Positions 25,185-33,807 are shown, counted from the stretch's first letter. The stretch: 64,000 bases of DNA from Paenibacillus mendelii (GCF_024498075.1 NZ_JANHOF010000012.1:152898-216897), one strand, 5' to 3'. Made by a program: numbers and translations. The notes: generated from the letters alone by a model not told the origin.

Positions 25185-26699
25185 ATGCGTATTTTGACAG
25201 GAGGCATCCTGCAGGAGAGCAATACATTCAGTTCAAAGAAGAGCACGATGGATGATTTCCGCCAGCTTTGCTTTGCCGTCGGGGAGCAATTGGAGCAGTT
25301 GAAGGTGGTTAATGAGGTACGGGGCTTCTACGATGTGGCCAAGGAGGAGGGCGCGGAGCTTGTCCCGACCCTGTTCTGCTCGGCGGTATCCTCCGGCTCG
25401 TTCCGAGGGGAGGCGTTCACCGAGCTGAAGGAGCTGCTGGCCTTGAAGGTGCGCGAGTCGCTGGCAGCAAGCGGAGGATTGATCGATGCAGCGATCTTCG
25501 CCTTTCATGGTGCGATGGTGGCGGAAGGCTGCGACGATGCAGACGGGGAACTGATTGCCGTCATACGCAAGGAGATCGGCGATCAGGTGCCGCTGATCAT
25601 TACACTGGATGCGCACGCCAATATAACGCGGAAGATCGTGCAGGCGGTAAGCGGGATCGTCGGTTACCGCACGTATCCGCATGTTGATTTTCGCGAAGTC
25701 GGGCAGCGGGCGGCCCGTCTGTTAATCTCCACGCTGCGGGGCGAGGTGAAGCCTCATATCTCCATGCGTAAAATTCCGATGGTTGTGCCCGCGGAGAACA
25801 GTCAATTCCACAGCGGACCGTGCGGCGAGCTGTGGAACGAAGCGGCGGCGGGAGAGCGTCGGGGGGATTCGCTGGTCACGTCCTTGTTTCCGGTTCAGCC
25901 CTGGCTCGATATCGAGGAGTTCGGATCCGCGGTCGTCGTGGTCGGCGATGACTGGGAGAAGGCGGAGCGGGAAGCCGATCGATTGGCTCAGGCGATGTGG
26001 GATAAGCGGCATGAATTCGACGTGCGTCTGTATTCGGTCGATGAAGCCGTGGAGCTTGCACTTCAGGGACAAGGATGCGGCGAGCCGTTCGTCATTTCGG
26101 ATTCGGCAGACAGCCCCGGTGCAGGCTCGACAGGTGACAGTAATGCCGTGTTGAAACGGCTGCTGGAGCTGGGCGTCGAGAGTAAATTAACCTGCCTGCT
26201 GTCCATGGTTGACGCACCGGCGGTAGCGAAGGCGATTGAAGCCGGTCTTGGAGCGGAGGTGGAGCTGACCGTTGGGTACACGCTCAATTCCGACCGCTCG
26301 CACGGTGAGCCGATGAATATCAGCGGCAAAGTGATGCATATCGGCGAAGGCAAGTTCGAGTTCTCGGGAGGCACTGCACCGGGCTCGGTCGGGAATATGG
26401 GGCGCTGCGTTGTGCTTCGGACCGGTACCATTGATGTACTGCTGCAGACGCAGCCCGTATTTACCGGCGATCCGGCGATGTACCGCTCTGTAGGGCTGGA
26501 GCCGCAAGAGGCGGACCTTGTGCTGGTCAAGTCCGCTAATCAATTCCGGGCCGATTATGAGTCGATCACCGGCCGCATCTATATTCTGGACACGCCGGGA
26601 AGCAGCTCGGCTAATTTGCGAAAGCTGCCGTTCCGTAAAATTGAACGTCCTATGTATCCATTCGATGATCATTTCAACTGGGGGAATAATCGGTCATGA
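25185..26699 (+). CDS. M81-family metallopeptidase (MlrC/microcystinase-C-like)
   Basis: A 504-residue protein beginning MRILTGGILQESNTFSS, the typical MlrC opening. AIFAFHGAMVAEGCDDADGEL and ITLDAHANITRKI carry candidate zinc residues, followed by YRTYPHVDFREVGQRAA. The C-terminal part has DSADSPGAGSTGDSNAVL and a glycine-rich cap. Family members cleave small peptides or amides. ATG 25185 follows GGGGAGG by seven bases. It is translationally coupled to the dehydratase gene (ATGA), so the two probably act in one catabolic path under the GntR regulator. The natural substrate is unknown. Confidence 0.87.
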   Translation: MRILTGGILQESNTFSSKKSTMDDFRQLCFAVGEQLEQLKVVNEVRGFYDVAKEEGAELVPTLFCSAVSSGSFRGEAFTELKELLALKVRESLAASGGLIDAAIFAFHGAMVAEGCDDADGELIAVIRKEIGDQVPLIITLDAHANITRKIVQAVSGIVGYRTYPHVDFREVGQRAARLLISTLRGEVKPHISMRKIPMVVPAENSQFHSGPCGELWNEAAAGERRGDSLVTSLFPVQPWLDIEEFGSAVVVVGDDWEKAEREADRLAQAMWDKRHEFDVRLYSVDEAVELALQGQGCGEPFVISDSADSPGAGSTGDSNAVLKRLLELGVESKLTCLLSMVDAPAVAKAIEAGLGAEVELTVGYTLNSDRSHGEPMNISGKVMHIGEGKFEFSGGTAPGSVGNMGRCVVLRTGTIDVLLQTQPVFTGDPAMYRSVGLEPQEADLVLVKSANQFRADYESITGRIYILDTPGSSSANLRKLPFRKIERPMYPFDDHFNWGNNRS

Positions 26700-28417
26700 G
26701 TTTGCAAAGTCAGAAGGTCCGAAAGATAAGCTTCGAAGGGGACGCGCTTCGCATGTCGATGGACTGGTCGGTTGACGACCTGGATCGTGTGCAGGTGCTC
26801 GTCGAAAGTACACAGGGGGCAAGCCATCCGAGCTCCTATCATCTGGGTGAGCTGGTCGGTGAGATGGAGAAGGGCGTGTTCCAAGCAGGCGGCAAGCCTG
26901 CCGTCTATACGACGACCGACATCTGTGATGGCGTCGCACAGGCGCATGATGGTATGCATTATTCCCTGCTGTCGCGCGACATGATTGCCTCGATGGTGGA
27001 AATCCATGCACTGGCTACGCCATTCGACGCGATGGTGCTTACTTCAGCGGGTGACAAGGCGGTCCCGGCCCATCTGATGGCGATTGCCCGGCTCGATATT
27101 CCGGCCATTCACGTGCCGGGCGGGGCGATGGGAGCGGGGCCATGCCTGCGTTCCAACGAAGAGCTATGGCACATGAGCGTGGAAGTCGAGCAGAATAAGA
27201 TGACCAAAGAGGAGTTCCTGGCGTTTCAACGCTCGTGCTGCCCAACCTGCGGCGCATGCCAGTACATGGGCACGGCGGCGACGATGCAGGTCATGGCCGA
27301 GGCGCTTGGCCTGGCCCTGCCATGGACGGCGCTTATTCCTGCAACGAATGCGGAGATCCGGCGCGCCGCCCGCGAGGCAGGCAGACAGGTCATGCGGCTT
27401 GTCGAGGAGGATATACGGCCGTCGCGTATATTGACGAGGCAGGCGTTCGAGAATGCGATCATGATTCATTCGGCGATCGGCGGCTCGCTGAACGCCGTCA
27501 TGCACTTGATCGCAATAGCACGGGAGGCAGGAATTGTCCTGCGCGCGGAAGAGCTCGACGATATCCACCGCCGTATTCCGGTGCTCGTAGATACGAAGAC
27601 GGCGGGCAAATACCCGACTGAGCTGTTCTGGTATGCGGGCGGTGTACCTGCCGTGATGGAGGAGCTTCGCGATTATTTGCATCTGGATGCGCTCACGGCG
27701 ACGGGCAAGACGGTGGCGGAAAACCTGGAAACGTACCGGAGAAGCGAAATGCCGCGATTTGCTGAGATGTTCCTTGCCAACTATAAGCTGAACCGCAGAG
27801 ATGTCATCTATCCGATGAAGAAGCCGCTCAAGCCGGAGGGCTCGCTCGCGGTGCTGAAGGGCAACTTGGCGCCGGCAGGTGCGACAATCAAGAAGTCGGC
27901 TGTTGCGGCAGAGATGATGGTGCATCAAGGCCCGGTTAAAGTGTTCGATAGCGAACGGGAGGCCGTCGATGCGCTTACCGCCAGGAAGATCGAGCCGGGC
28001 GATGTCGTCATTCTCCGCTACCAAGGGCCAAGAGCGACCGGCATGCCGGAGATGTTCTTCATGTCCGAGTTAATCGCCTCGGACCCGGTATTGTCGCGCA
28101 CGACGTCGCTCGTGACGGACGGGCGGTTCTCCGGTGCTACCCGCGGCCCTTGCGTCGGCTATCTGGGGCCGGAGGCGCTAGATGGAGGACCGGTCGCGAT
28201 CGTCCAGGACGGCGATCTGGTTCGCATCGATATCCCGAACCGGACGATCGACATTGTTGGAACCGCTGGCATCCAGCGGACGGCATTGGAGATGGCGGAT
28301 GTGATTGCGGAGCGGTTGAGCCGCTGGGAGAAACCGGTCATCTCGCACAAGGGCGTGCTGCGGCAGTATACCGCGTTGGCTCGGCCTGCTCTAGAGGGCG
28401 GATCCTGCAACTTGTAA
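26696..28417 (+). CDS. IlvD/Edd-family dehydratase
   Basis: A 573-residue dehydratase. Cys in TTTDICDGVAQAHDGMHYSL and in SCCPTCGACQYMGTAATM are the expected Fe-S ligands. ALPWTALIPA, NAIMIHSAIGGSLNAVMHL and TDGRFSGATRGPCVGYLGPEA match the family. Within this family it is nearer to sugar-acid dehydratases (arabonate/xylonate) than to biosynthetic IlvD by genome context: it is behind an M81 peptidase and a GntR regulator and not in an ilv cluster. It eliminates water from a dihydroxy acid to give a 2-keto acid. ATG 26696 overlaps the upstream stop. Confidence 0.87.
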   Translation: MSLQSQKVRKISFEGDALRMSMDWSVDDLDRVQVLVESTQGASHPSSYHLGELVGEMEKGVFQAGGKPAVYTTTDICDGVAQAHDGMHYSLLSRDMIASMVEIHALATPFDAMVLTSAGDKAVPAHLMAIARLDIPAIHVPGGAMGAGPCLRSNEELWHMSVEVEQNKMTKEEFLAFQRSCCPTCGACQYMGTAATMQVMAEALGLALPWTALIPATNAEIRRAAREAGRQVMRLVEEDIRPSRILTRQAFENAIMIHSAIGGSLNAVMHLIAIAREAGIVLRAEELDDIHRRIPVLVDTKTAGKYPTELFWYAGGVPAVMEELRDYLHLDALTATGKTVAENLETYRRSEMPRFAEMFLANYKLNRRDVIYPMKKPLKPEGSLAVLKGNLAPAGATIKKSAVAAEMMVHQGPVKVFDSEREAVDALTARKIEPGDVVILRYQGPRATGMPEMFFMSELIASDPVLSRTTSLVTDGRFSGATRGPCVGYLGPEALDGGPVAIVQDGDLVRIDIPNRTIDIVGTAGIQRTALEMADVIAERLSRWEKPVISHKGVLRQYTALARPALEGGSCNL

Positions 28418-28444
28418 GAATGTCAGGCCTATAGGAGCTCGAGC

Positions 28445-28853
28445 TCAATCCTCATCATATACAAATTTGCGCTGTGCCCAGTAACTGAAAACAAATAAAG
28501 AGCCTTCCGTAAACAGCTTAGCGGCGATCAGCGGAATGTCGAGTCTCTCATGAAAGACATGCATGAGTCCGTAATTGAACAGGACAATGATGATAACGAG
28601 GGTAAAGTAACGGGGCAGAGATTTTCGAATCGATGCCCCGTTACCGTCGGCAAACACAAATTTCCGGTTCATGGTGTAATTAAAGATGGAACTGCAAATT
28701 CTCGCTCCGACGACGGATATAAATAAATTTGCGCTTATGAATTGAAGGAGCATCAGCAAGACGAAGTCAAGTATGGCGGCACAACCGGAGGAAGCGCCGA
28801 ATTTAACAAAGGGGTAGTAGACTCTGGCGGAATCGGCCAGCGGCCGAAAATGC
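28445..28853 (-). pseudogene. GtrA domain, detached by frameshift from a glycosyltransferase
   Basis: In this frame the minus strand reads HFRPLADSARVYYPFVKFG, then a GtrA-type membrane domain with about four segments (AAILDFVLLMLLQF, GARICSSIFNYTMNRKFVF, YFTLVIIIVLFNYGLMHV, KLFTEGSLFVFSYWAQRKFVY). It is the normal continuation of the GT2 protein encoded just upstream but is one base out of frame. GtrA domains help move lipid-linked sugars across the membrane. No ribosome site is seen for independent translation of the part before the first in-frame start codon. Confidence 0.7.
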
Positions 28854-29463
28854 GATGATTGATTCGCTGGAGATACACCGTTTCAATAGGGACCTCAAGC
28901 AAAGCATATCCAGCAGCCTTGGCTTCAAGCAGCATGTTCATTTCGTACTCGAATCGTTCCCCCGGAATACCGCATAGCCAGTCCAGCATATCGGCCGAAT
29001 AGCCGCGAAGCCCGGTCTGAGTGTCTTGAATCGGGGTTCCCGTTGAGAAGGAATACACCATTCGGGTGACTGCATTGCCGAAGCGGCTGCGCATGGGAAC
29101 CTTGCCCGTAAACCGCCTGCTGCCCAGAATGATATGATGGCGATGCTCATTCACGGCATGAGCGATGCTCATAATATCCTTAGGCAGATGCTGCCCGTCA
29201 CTATCGGCGCACACTACGCCGTCTGTTTCCCCGATTTGCCGGATATAGGCGAAGCCTGTTTTCAACGCGCGGCCTTTGCCTTGATTGCGGGAATGCGTTA
29301 AGACGGTACACCCGGCTTCTCTCACGGCGTTAAAGATGTCACGATAACCCTCTCCGCTTCCGTCATCGATAACAAGTATGGAACAGCTGCTAATGGCCTG
29401 AATATGATGGACTAATCCTATTAACCTTTCATCCGGTTCATAGGAGGGGATGAGTATGGTCAC
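28753..29463 (-). pseudogene. Glycosyltransferase family 2 part of a GT2-GtrA fusion (frameshifted)
   Basis: The protein begins MTILIPSYEPDERL and has VIDDGSGEGYRDIF, ADSDGQHLPKDI and the GSRRF/QDTQTGLRGY motifs of polyprenyl-phosphate sugar transferases (DPM1/GtrB type). GTG 29463 lies nine bases after AAGGAGG; the upstream TTG is next to the site. After ETVYLQRINH the frame leaves the family pattern and ends at 28753; moving one base at about 28851-28857 restores the normal SHFRPL... continuation into GtrA. So a single-base deletion splits one gene. The catalytic domain may still be made. Confidence 0.75.
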
Positions 29464-29503
29464 GTTAGTCAACCTCCTTGGTATTCACGGTCTATCAGGA
29501 CGC

Positions 29504-30044
29504 CTATTCCGGTATATAGAGGATATCGCTAGTTCCCCGTTCCCGATTCTTGCCAAGAGTATTGTTCACGACTCGTCCCATGAAGTACATCGTGGATGAA
29601 TCGCCCCTATCCAGGTTATAGGCCTCGGCAGCACCGAGCTCCTTGAACAGCTGAGCAAATTCAGCTAAAGTCATTCCCCGGCTGTAGTTCTCCATGCGGC
29701 CGTCAACAACGATGAACAGAAAGTGATTAGGGGCAATCATGCCGATCCCGGTTCTAGGATTGGAGCGTTGAATCGAGCGGTTGCCAAAATTCGTATCGAT
29801 CTCTACGTGGTCAAAATTATCGATCACCTCGCCGTTCTTCACGAGAACGGGGCCGAACGAGAACGTGTTGGTCGCGCCCTGCTCTAGCAAGGAGGAGGAA
29901 GAGGTCTGCCGTTCATCGAAGGACTGCATGGTTCCATCCTCGAACAAAGCCAGCTCATCGCGGGCAGGATCATCTCGGTACACCGTGCCGTTGCGAATAA
30001 CGACGCCATTGCTGCGGAAACCGTAATAATCGCCGTTAATGGCT
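29504..30044 (-). pseudogene. N-terminally truncated phosphodiester glycosidase (NAGPA domain)
   Basis: From 30044 the minus strand reads LAINGDYYGFRSNGVVIRNGTVYRDD and continues through GIGMIAPNHFLFIVVDGR and GMTLAEFAQLFKELGAAEAYNLD, the NAGPA-domain pattern, to the stop at 29504. The start, any signal peptide and the first part are missing. The reading frame begins exactly at the U tract of the racemase terminator. The usual DGGGSS motif is DRGDSS here. It is therefore a broken gene joined to a foreign neighbour. A GTG at 29983 could start a short product but has no clear function. Confidence 0.7.
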
Positions 30045-30091
30045 AAAAAAAGCAGGTAAGGACCCCCTTGGTAGGAAGGTCTTTACCTGCT
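30045..30091 (-). terminator. Rho-independent terminator of the Van-like operon
   Basis: On the minus strand, AGCAGGTAAAGACC (30091-30078) pairs with GGTCCTTACCTGCT (30064-30051), with one G-U pair, followed by six T. It is 14 bases after the racemase stop, and its far edge is the break point of the truncated NAGPA gene. Confidence 0.85.
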
Positions 30092-30104
30092 TGCTGTATG
30101 AAGA

Positions 30105-31283
30105 TCAAGATGTGTAAACCCGGGCTACCCGGCTTCCGATGCGGCTGACGATTTCATTGGTCACCGTTCCGCATCGCTTGGCGAACTGACACGCTGTAAT
30201 GACTTCCGCACCGTCTTGTCCAATAAGCGTAGCCGTATCTCCGTGCTCCACCCCTTCGATCGAGGTGACATCGACCATGAGTTGATCCATGCAGATATTC
30301 CCGACGATTCGCGCCCGTTGGCCGCGGATGAGAACATAACCGCCACGGTCTGCTAATGTCTTCGGAACGCCGTCTGCGTAGCCAATCGTAAGGGCTGCAA
30401 TCCGAATATCATGCGAAGGAATGAATTTATGTCCATAACCGATTGGACAATGGGCGCGTACGTCCTTCACTTGTGCTACTGTGGCCTTGAGGGAAAGGGC
30501 GGGGCGCAGCTTCACCTGCATAAGGTTCAGATCGTCTTCCTTGCTTAGAAGGCCATAGAGCGCAATGCCTGGACGCGCAAGATCGCAATCAATCATGGGA
30601 TAATTCAATATGCCATAGCTGCTCTGGATATGAATATCGCCAGGGTTATGGCCAGCCGCCTTTATCTGTTGGATGACATTCATGAAACGATCCACCTGCA
30701 TATTCGTGAATGCCGTCTGCTCGGGTTCTACACGGTCGGATACGGACAAGTGGCTGAATGTTCCCGTTACGTGCAGGTGCTCATATTCATAACAAGACCT
30801 AATCGCTTGAATGTTCACATAAGGCTCACCCAATCGGTTCATGCCGGTGTCAATCTTCACATGTACCTTGAGCTTGCGTCCGCATTGATTCAATGCTTGT
30901 CCATGTTCGGCACTGACAATCGTTTGCGTCAGTCTATAACGTGACAGATCATGGACGCGTCCTGGCGAGGTATAGCTTAAGATTAGAATCTCACCCTTTA
31001 CGCCATGCTTGCGCAGCTCAATCCCTTCCTCAATCTCGGCGACGGCAAAGTGATTAACGCCTATGCGGTTCAGAAACTGCGCGACGGGTGCGCTGCCGTG
31101 TCCATAAGCATTGGCCTTCACGACCGCCATAATTAAACAGCGGGAGGGAAGCGCCTGCTTTAACGCCAGCAAATTATGCTCCAGGTGATTCAGGTTTATT
31201 TCCACCCAGGCCCGGTGTACGGAAGGCGTGGCGGGTTTGGTTCTTACACGGAACAGCAGGGCAGCCTGCAGCAGCCGGATCAC
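30105..31283 (-). CDS. vanT: VanT-like serine/alanine racemase without membrane domain
   Basis: A 392-residue PLP-dependent racemase. The PLP Lys is in VVKANAYGHG (about residue 55). RAWVEINLNHLEHN, HVKIDTGMNRLG, IHIQSSYGILNYP, ARPGIALYGLL and ICMDQLMVDV are Alr-family marks. The C-terminus TNEIVSRIGSRVARVY resembles the VanT racemases; the position of the catalytic-region Tyr in Alr (SYRVPR) is Ser here. VanC- and VanG-type VanT carry an N-terminal membrane domain; this one has only ~25 extra residues. GTG 31283 overlaps the D,D-peptidase stop. It would supply D-Ser for the ligase. A plain alanine racemase is the alternative. Confidence 0.78.
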   Translation of the reverse strand: MIRLLQAALLFRVRTKPATPSVHRAWVEINLNHLEHNLLALKQALPSRCLIMAVVKANAYGHGSAPVAQFLNRIGVNHFAVAEIEEGIELRKHGVKGEILILSYTSPGRVHDLSRYRLTQTIVSAEHGQALNQCGRKLKVHVKIDTGMNRLGEPYVNIQAIRSCYEYEHLHVTGTFSHLSVSDRVEPEQTAFTNMQVDRFMNVIQQIKAAGHNPGDIHIQSSYGILNYPMIDCDLARPGIALYGLLSKEDDLNLMQVKLRPALSLKATVAQVKDVRAHCPIGYGHKFIPSHDIRIAALTIGYADGVPKTLADRGGYVLIRGQRARIVGNICMDQLMVDVTSIEGVEHGDTATLIGQDGAEVITACQFAKRCGTVTNEIVSRIGSRVARVYTS

Positions 31284-32083
31284 TGGAACCCCTTCTCGTG
31301 ATCATGGCAGATTGTCACGATAAATCCATCCTTATTATTGCCCGACCATTCATAACAGGATCCACGCCGGATGGGGATCAATGTCACGTCGTGCTCCGCT
31401 TTGATCATGTACATCTCAATGAGCCGATTCTTGATCTTCATATAAAGATGCGAGCCTTCGAAGGTGAACTGCTCCATGTAGGCGATATATTCTTCCAAAC
31501 ACATATCGTATTGCTCCATAATGATGGAATGCGGAACGCCGACATAGCGATAATGCCAGGGCTCGCATGCGATGTTCGTGACCGGCTGCTTGCCTTCCTT
31601 ATATCGTTGGATAAAGCCGTATTCCGCAGCCTTCTGCTTGAACAAGGCATACACGCCATGGTCAGGAAAGGAAGGACATAAATAATCGACATCCTCTTCG
31701 AGCAGCTGCCCCACATCAACAGCGAGACCGGTTTGATGCTCACTTTCATTCGGCCGCGCTACATAGTTTGCTGTGAATGCTGCCCCATGCGCTGCCAAGG
31801 AAGTACTGTAAATATGCTGCTGCTGTGCACGCGTGCGATAGCCGCTCACGATTCCGATGCTGTCGATGGCCTGGCAAGCCTCTAATAAGGCGCTCAACTG
31901 TCGGTAACCAGTCTGATCCAAGCGAATATCTTGCTCCTCTGTGCCGGCTTGCTGAATCGTCGCAATCGGCACAAGGGAGGCTTGATGATGCTCCGCTACA
32001 GGATAATCCCGATTGACCAATATTAAGTGACCGCTGTGCATCATCTCGCGGTTCAATCTGATCTCGTGGTCTGCATGTCTCAT
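31280..32083 (-). CDS. vanXY: VanXY-like D,D-dipeptidase/D,D-carboxypeptidase
   Basis: A 267-residue zinc peptidase of the VanY/VanXY family. Zinc ligands are visible in SEHQTGLAVDV and EPWHYRYVG; VSGYRTRAQQQHIY is the substrate-binding loop. It has no signal peptide or membrane anchor, as in cytoplasmic VanXY and unlike VanY. The ~70-residue C-terminal extension ends SGNNKDGFIVTI, a feature of VanXY of the G type. It would remove D-Ala-D-Ala and D-Ala from precursors so that only D-Ala-D-Ser ends remain. ATG 32083 overlaps the ligase stop and follows AAGGAG. Confidence 0.82.
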   Translation of the reverse strand: MRHADHEIRLNREMMHSGHLILVNRDYPVAEHHQASLVPIATIQQAGTEEQDIRLDQTGYRQLSALLEACQAIDSIGIVSGYRTRAQQQHIYSTSLAAHGAAFTANYVARPNESEHQTGLAVDVGQLLEEDVDYLCPSFPDHGVYALFKQKAAEYGFIQRYKEGKQPVTNIACEPWHYRYVGVPHSIIMEQYDMCLEEYIAYMEQFTFEGSHLYMKIKNRLIEMYMIKAEHDVTLIPIRRGSCYEWSGNNKDGFIVTICHDHEKGFQ

Positions 32084-33141
32084 CTGTGCAGCTCCTTTGC
32101 GGCAGCAAGCTCGATAAGCCGGTCCATTAACAGGGGATACGTAATATCGCTATATCGCATCATGTTTGGATACCGGCTTGCGGCCGTGAACCCTGGCATG
32201 GTATTAATCTCGTTAAATACGATTCGCCCATCTTCCGTAAGGAACATGTCTACCCGGGCAAGACCGCTGCAGCCCAGCGTCTTATAGATCAGGCGGGCGG
32301 TCTCCTTCACCTTGGCGGCGGTCTTGGCATCTATTCTCGCAGGCAGGTGGATCTTCGACGAGCGGAGCGAATACTTCTCCTCGTAGTCGAAGAACTCACC
32401 CGTCAGTTCAATCTCATCGACCTCGGCTGTGATAGGCTCGGAATGCCCTAATACGGCGCAGCCAACCTCAAATCCAGCAATATTCTGCTCAATAATGACC
32501 TTCTGATCATGCAAGAAGGCGGCTTGTACCCCATGCGTTAGCTCCAGCTTATTATAGGCTTTCGTGATGCCGAATGAAGAACCTGATCTGGAAGGTTTAA
32601 TGTACATGGGAAAACCCAGCTTCTCTGCCTCGTTGACAGCCGAATCAAGATCATCGCCTTCGAATACCGTAACCGAAGGCGCCGTGTCAACGCCCGCTGC
32701 CCGAACCAGCTGACTGGCGATCCCCTTGTCCATGCATATCGCCGACGATAAGGTACCGCAGCCGACAAAGGGAATGCCGGACAGCTCAAGCAAGCCTTGC
32801 ACAGTCCCGTCCTCTCCGTTCTTGCCATGAAGGACGGGGAATACGACATCTACGGGAGTGGTGCGATATTCCGTGCCGGTCAGTTCAATAATGCCGCCCG
32901 CATTCTTGCTGGGTGAGATGAAGGCAGGGATACAGCTGGCGTGCGTATGCCAACGGTCATTGCGTATTTCCGCTGTGTTGCCGTTGTACCTCAACCAGGT
33001 GCCTTCCCTTGTAATGCCAATCAGGATGATATGATAAATGGATGGGTTTAGATGATCGATGACGGAAGCGGCAGATTGCAATGAAACGTCATATTCCGTG
33101 GAGCTGCCGCCGAACAAGACGGCTATATTTTTCATGTCCAT
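32080..33141 (-). CDS. vanG: D-Ala-D-Ser ligase, VanG-like
   Basis: A 353-residue ATP-grasp ligase. IAVLFGGSSTEYDVSLQSA, VFPVLHGKNGEDGTVQG, IKPSRSGSSFGITK, ARVDMF and FNEINTMPGFT are Ddl/Van marks. The omega-loop region reads FFDYEEKYSLRSSKIHLPARI; the EKYxL pattern is that of D-Ser-type ligases (VanC/E/G) and differs from the D-lactate type (EPEKG). As I recall VanG, similarity is spread along the whole length. It would make D-Ala-D-Ser, which lowers vancomycin affinity. ATG 33141 follows AGGAG by nine bases. A housekeeping D-Ala-D-Ala ligase is the alternative, but the two neighbours argue against that. Confidence 0.82.
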   Translation of the reverse strand: MDMKNIAVLFGGSSTEYDVSLQSAASVIDHLNPSIYHIILIGITREGTWLRYNGNTAEIRNDRWHTHASCIPAFISPSKNAGGIIELTGTEYRTTPVDVVFPVLHGKNGEDGTVQGLLELSGIPFVGCGTLSSAICMDKGIASQLVRAAGVDTAPSVTVFEGDDLDSAVNEAEKLGFPMYIKPSRSGSSFGITKAYNKLELTHGVQAAFLHDQKVIIEQNIAGFEVGCAVLGHSEPITAEVDEIELTGEFFDYEEKYSLRSSKIHLPARIDAKTAAKVKETARLIYKTLGCSGLARVDMFLTEDGRIVFNEINTMPGFTAASRYPNMMRYSDITYPLLMDRLIELAAAKELHR

Positions 33142-33179
33142 ATTTAGTTTCTCCTGTTCATGATTCGAAGATAGAATTG

Positions 33180-33185
33180 ATTATA
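33180..33185 (-). promoter_or_regulatory. Candidate -10 box of the Van-like operon
   Basis: A perfect TATAAT on the minus strand 39 bases before the ligase start. The nearest -35-like TTGTCA (33211-33206) is 20 bases away, too far for a good constitutive promoter, so an activator or low basal expression is possible. Confidence 0.4.
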
Positions 33186-33321
33186 AGGAACAGAGATGAA
33201 CGATTTGACAAGAAAAAGTTACGAATTATTAAGAGGAGATTACTAAATCCTCACATATGACGTTGGTGTGTTTGGAAGAGTGGGGGATTGTGAGTACAAA
33301 TTTTCCAGTATCATGGACATT

Positions 33322-33349
33322 TTGTATCATATGTATTAATATATATAAT
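33322..33349 (+). promoter_or_regulatory. Sigma-A promoter of the GntR/YtrA gene
   Basis: TTGTAT (33322-33327) and TATAAT (33344-33349) are 16 bases apart, in an A/T-rich divergent region 42 bases before the GTG/ATG starts. Confidence 0.6.
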
Positions 33350-33389
33350 ACTTAGTTGGCGGGTTATTTGAAGGGGGATGAGAGACCGC

Positions 33390-33779
33390 ATGGTTATTTC
33401 CATACATTTAGATAGCGATACACCTCTTTATGAACAACTGCGTAATCAAATCGTCATCGGGATTGCAACCGGTGAATTAGCAGCAGAGGAAAAGCTTCCA
33501 ACCGTTCGCCAATTAGCCGAAGATTTAGGCATAAATACGATGACGGTTAATAAAGCTTATTCCATATTGAAGCAAGAAGGATACATTGTCATCGATCGGC
33601 GGCACGGTGCTAAGGTAAGCCCTCGAAGCACTCAAACGCAAGATGGTTCAAATCACACCGCACAATTAGAGGAACAGCTGCAGCTCATTATCGCGCAAGC
33701 GACGATTAAAGGGATCGATCAATCCCGATTTCAAGCTTTATGTTCTACGATTTTCGCCCAAATGAAGTACCAGCATTAA
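33390..33779 (+). CDS. GntR-family regulator, YtrA type
   Basis: A protein of about 129 residues with an N-terminal winged helix (YEQLRNQIVIGIATGELAAEEKLPTVRQLAEDLGINTMTVNKAYSILKQEGYI) and a short C-terminal dimer helix. This is the YtrA subgroup, which usually controls the membrane protein or ABC genes behind it. Start is taken at ATG 33390 (MVISIHLD), 11 bases after GGGATGAG; ATG 33378 is also possible. It is divergent from the Van-like operon and 19 bases before a membrane protein gene. It may control one or both. Confidence 0.87.
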   Translation: MVISIHLDSDTPLYEQLRNQIVIGIATGELAAEEKLPTVRQLAEDLGINTMTVNKAYSILKQEGYIVIDRRHGAKVSPRSTQTQDGSNHTAQLEEQLQLIIAQATIKGIDQSRFQALCSTIFAQMKYQH

Positions 33780-33807
33780 CAATTCGTATGGAAAAGGATT
33801 GATTCGT

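Noticed and set aside
27164..28024. 286-residue minus-strand frame opposite the dehydratase
   Set aside because: G/C-rich third positions of the dehydratase create it; no ribosome site or motif.
32080..33141. Housekeeping D-Ala-D-Ala ligase for the ATP-grasp gene
   Set aside because: Coupling with a VanXY-like peptidase and a racemase, and the EKYSL loop, make the D-Ser type the better reading; not fully excluded.
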